From: an uncultured Prevotellaceae bacterium
GTDB lineage: Bacteria; Bacteroidota; Bacteroidia; Bacteroidales; Muribaculaceae
Reading direction: 5' to 3'
Length of the DNA: 6,852 nt
Assembly: GCA_905210415.1 (NCBI GenBank)
Contig: CAJLWM010000078.1
Location: 1-6,852, forward strand
Part shown: positions 6,721 through 6,852 of the stretch, one piece after another
How positions within the stretch are numbered: position 1 is the stretch's first letter
Layout of the letters: the number at the start of each line of letters is the position of its first letter
Translations under genes and position numbers: made by a program
The notes under the pieces: generated by a model
Told to the model about the DNA's origin: nothing
Databases searched by the model: none
Seen by the model: only the letters and a program-made list of their open reading frames with translations

Positions 6721-6746
6721 CCCAAATCGGTCATTAGGACGTAAAT
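6721..6746 (-). repeat. Right arm of imperfect 26-bp inverted repeat
   Basis: The partner of 6159-6184, starting 16 nt after the lipoprotein stop codon. On the plus strand it begins CCCAAATCGGTCA, the exact complement of the inner 13 bp of the left arm, and ends CGTAAAT. The span between outer ends is about 588 bp and holds one complete gene plus most of its leader. No matching short target-site duplication is visible just outside the arms. Confidence 0.85.
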
Positions 6747-6852
6747 ATAATTTTTTTATACTGCTTGGAGTCTTTCGGCTTTTATAAGGTATCTTTTGCT
6801 TGTTTTTAACTCGCAATAGCTTGCTATTACTCATTAAAAAGCAATCAAAATC
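6747..6852. other. A/T-rich intergenic DNA with imperfect hairpin; no gene seen
   Basis: No reading frame of interest is present. TTTTTAA (6803-6809) pairs with TTAAAAA (6834-6840). Inside this, AATAG (6815-6819) pairs with CTATT (6824-6828) around CTTG, with a 5x5 internal loop between the two stems. No T run follows on either strand, so a terminator role is uncertain, though it is the only candidate for the 3' end of the lipoprotein transcript. Positions 6765-6778 (TTGGA, 3 nt, TTTCGG) resemble 6144-6158 upstream of the gene. Confidence 0.4.

Noticed and set aside
6747..6852. TATCTTTTG near 6790-6798 as a promoter for a gene beyond the window
   Set aside because: The spacing is one base too long for TAnnTTTG and there is no -33 element at the right distance.
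1..6852. CRISPR array, transposase, phage or toxin-antitoxin genes
   Set aside because: No regularly spaced repeats and no such protein motifs were seen on either strand.

Overview
The window looks like a chromosomal segment from the phylum Bacteroidota, probably order Bacteroidales. Three sites match the Bacteroidota sigma-ABfr promoter (-33 TTTG, -7 TAnnTTTG). Start codons are preceded by A/T-rich stretches rather than strong Shine-Dalgarno sites. The last gene encodes a lipoprotein with an acidic stretch just after the lipobox Cys, a Bacteroidota surface-export style. Base composition is near half GC in the genes, which would fit Muribaculaceae- or Prevotella-like genomes, but genus cannot be assigned by eye.

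Left edge (1-195, minus strand): a stable-RNA unit. A TAnnTTTG promoter drives a ~97-nt small SRP RNA closed by a perfect 7-bp end stem. Ten nucleotides later comes a tRNA-Thr (anticodon UGU), cut by the window start. Positions 196-353 form the divergent intergenic region, with no gene and one very A/T-rich tract.

Centre (354-6037, plus strand): one apparent operon, cvpA-family membrane protein - sufB - sufC - sufD - sufS. No further promoter or strong terminator is visible in its short gaps (55, 72, 32 and 87 nt). SufS takes sulfur from cysteine, and SufB-SufC-SufD form the ATP-driven scaffold on which Fe-S clusters are built. All key catalytic residues are present, and no sulfur-transfer partner (SufE/SufU), carrier (SufA) or regulator is encoded here. 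SufD ends in a four-cysteine tail. The operon ends at a hairpin of which one arm can also pair with the end of the sufS reading frame.

Right edge (6038-6852): a new promoter and a ~110-nt leader precede a small, probably lipocalin-like lipoprotein gene. An imperfect 26-bp inverted repeat (23/26 matches, 13 bp contiguous) flanks this gene, with one arm in the leader and the other just after the stop codon. Shorter direct repeats lie alongside. This is the least explained structure in the window: it could be an invertible segment, a small mobile cassette or a 5'/3' UTR pairing. The last ~105 bases hold no gene, only A/T-rich DNA and an imperfect hairpin.
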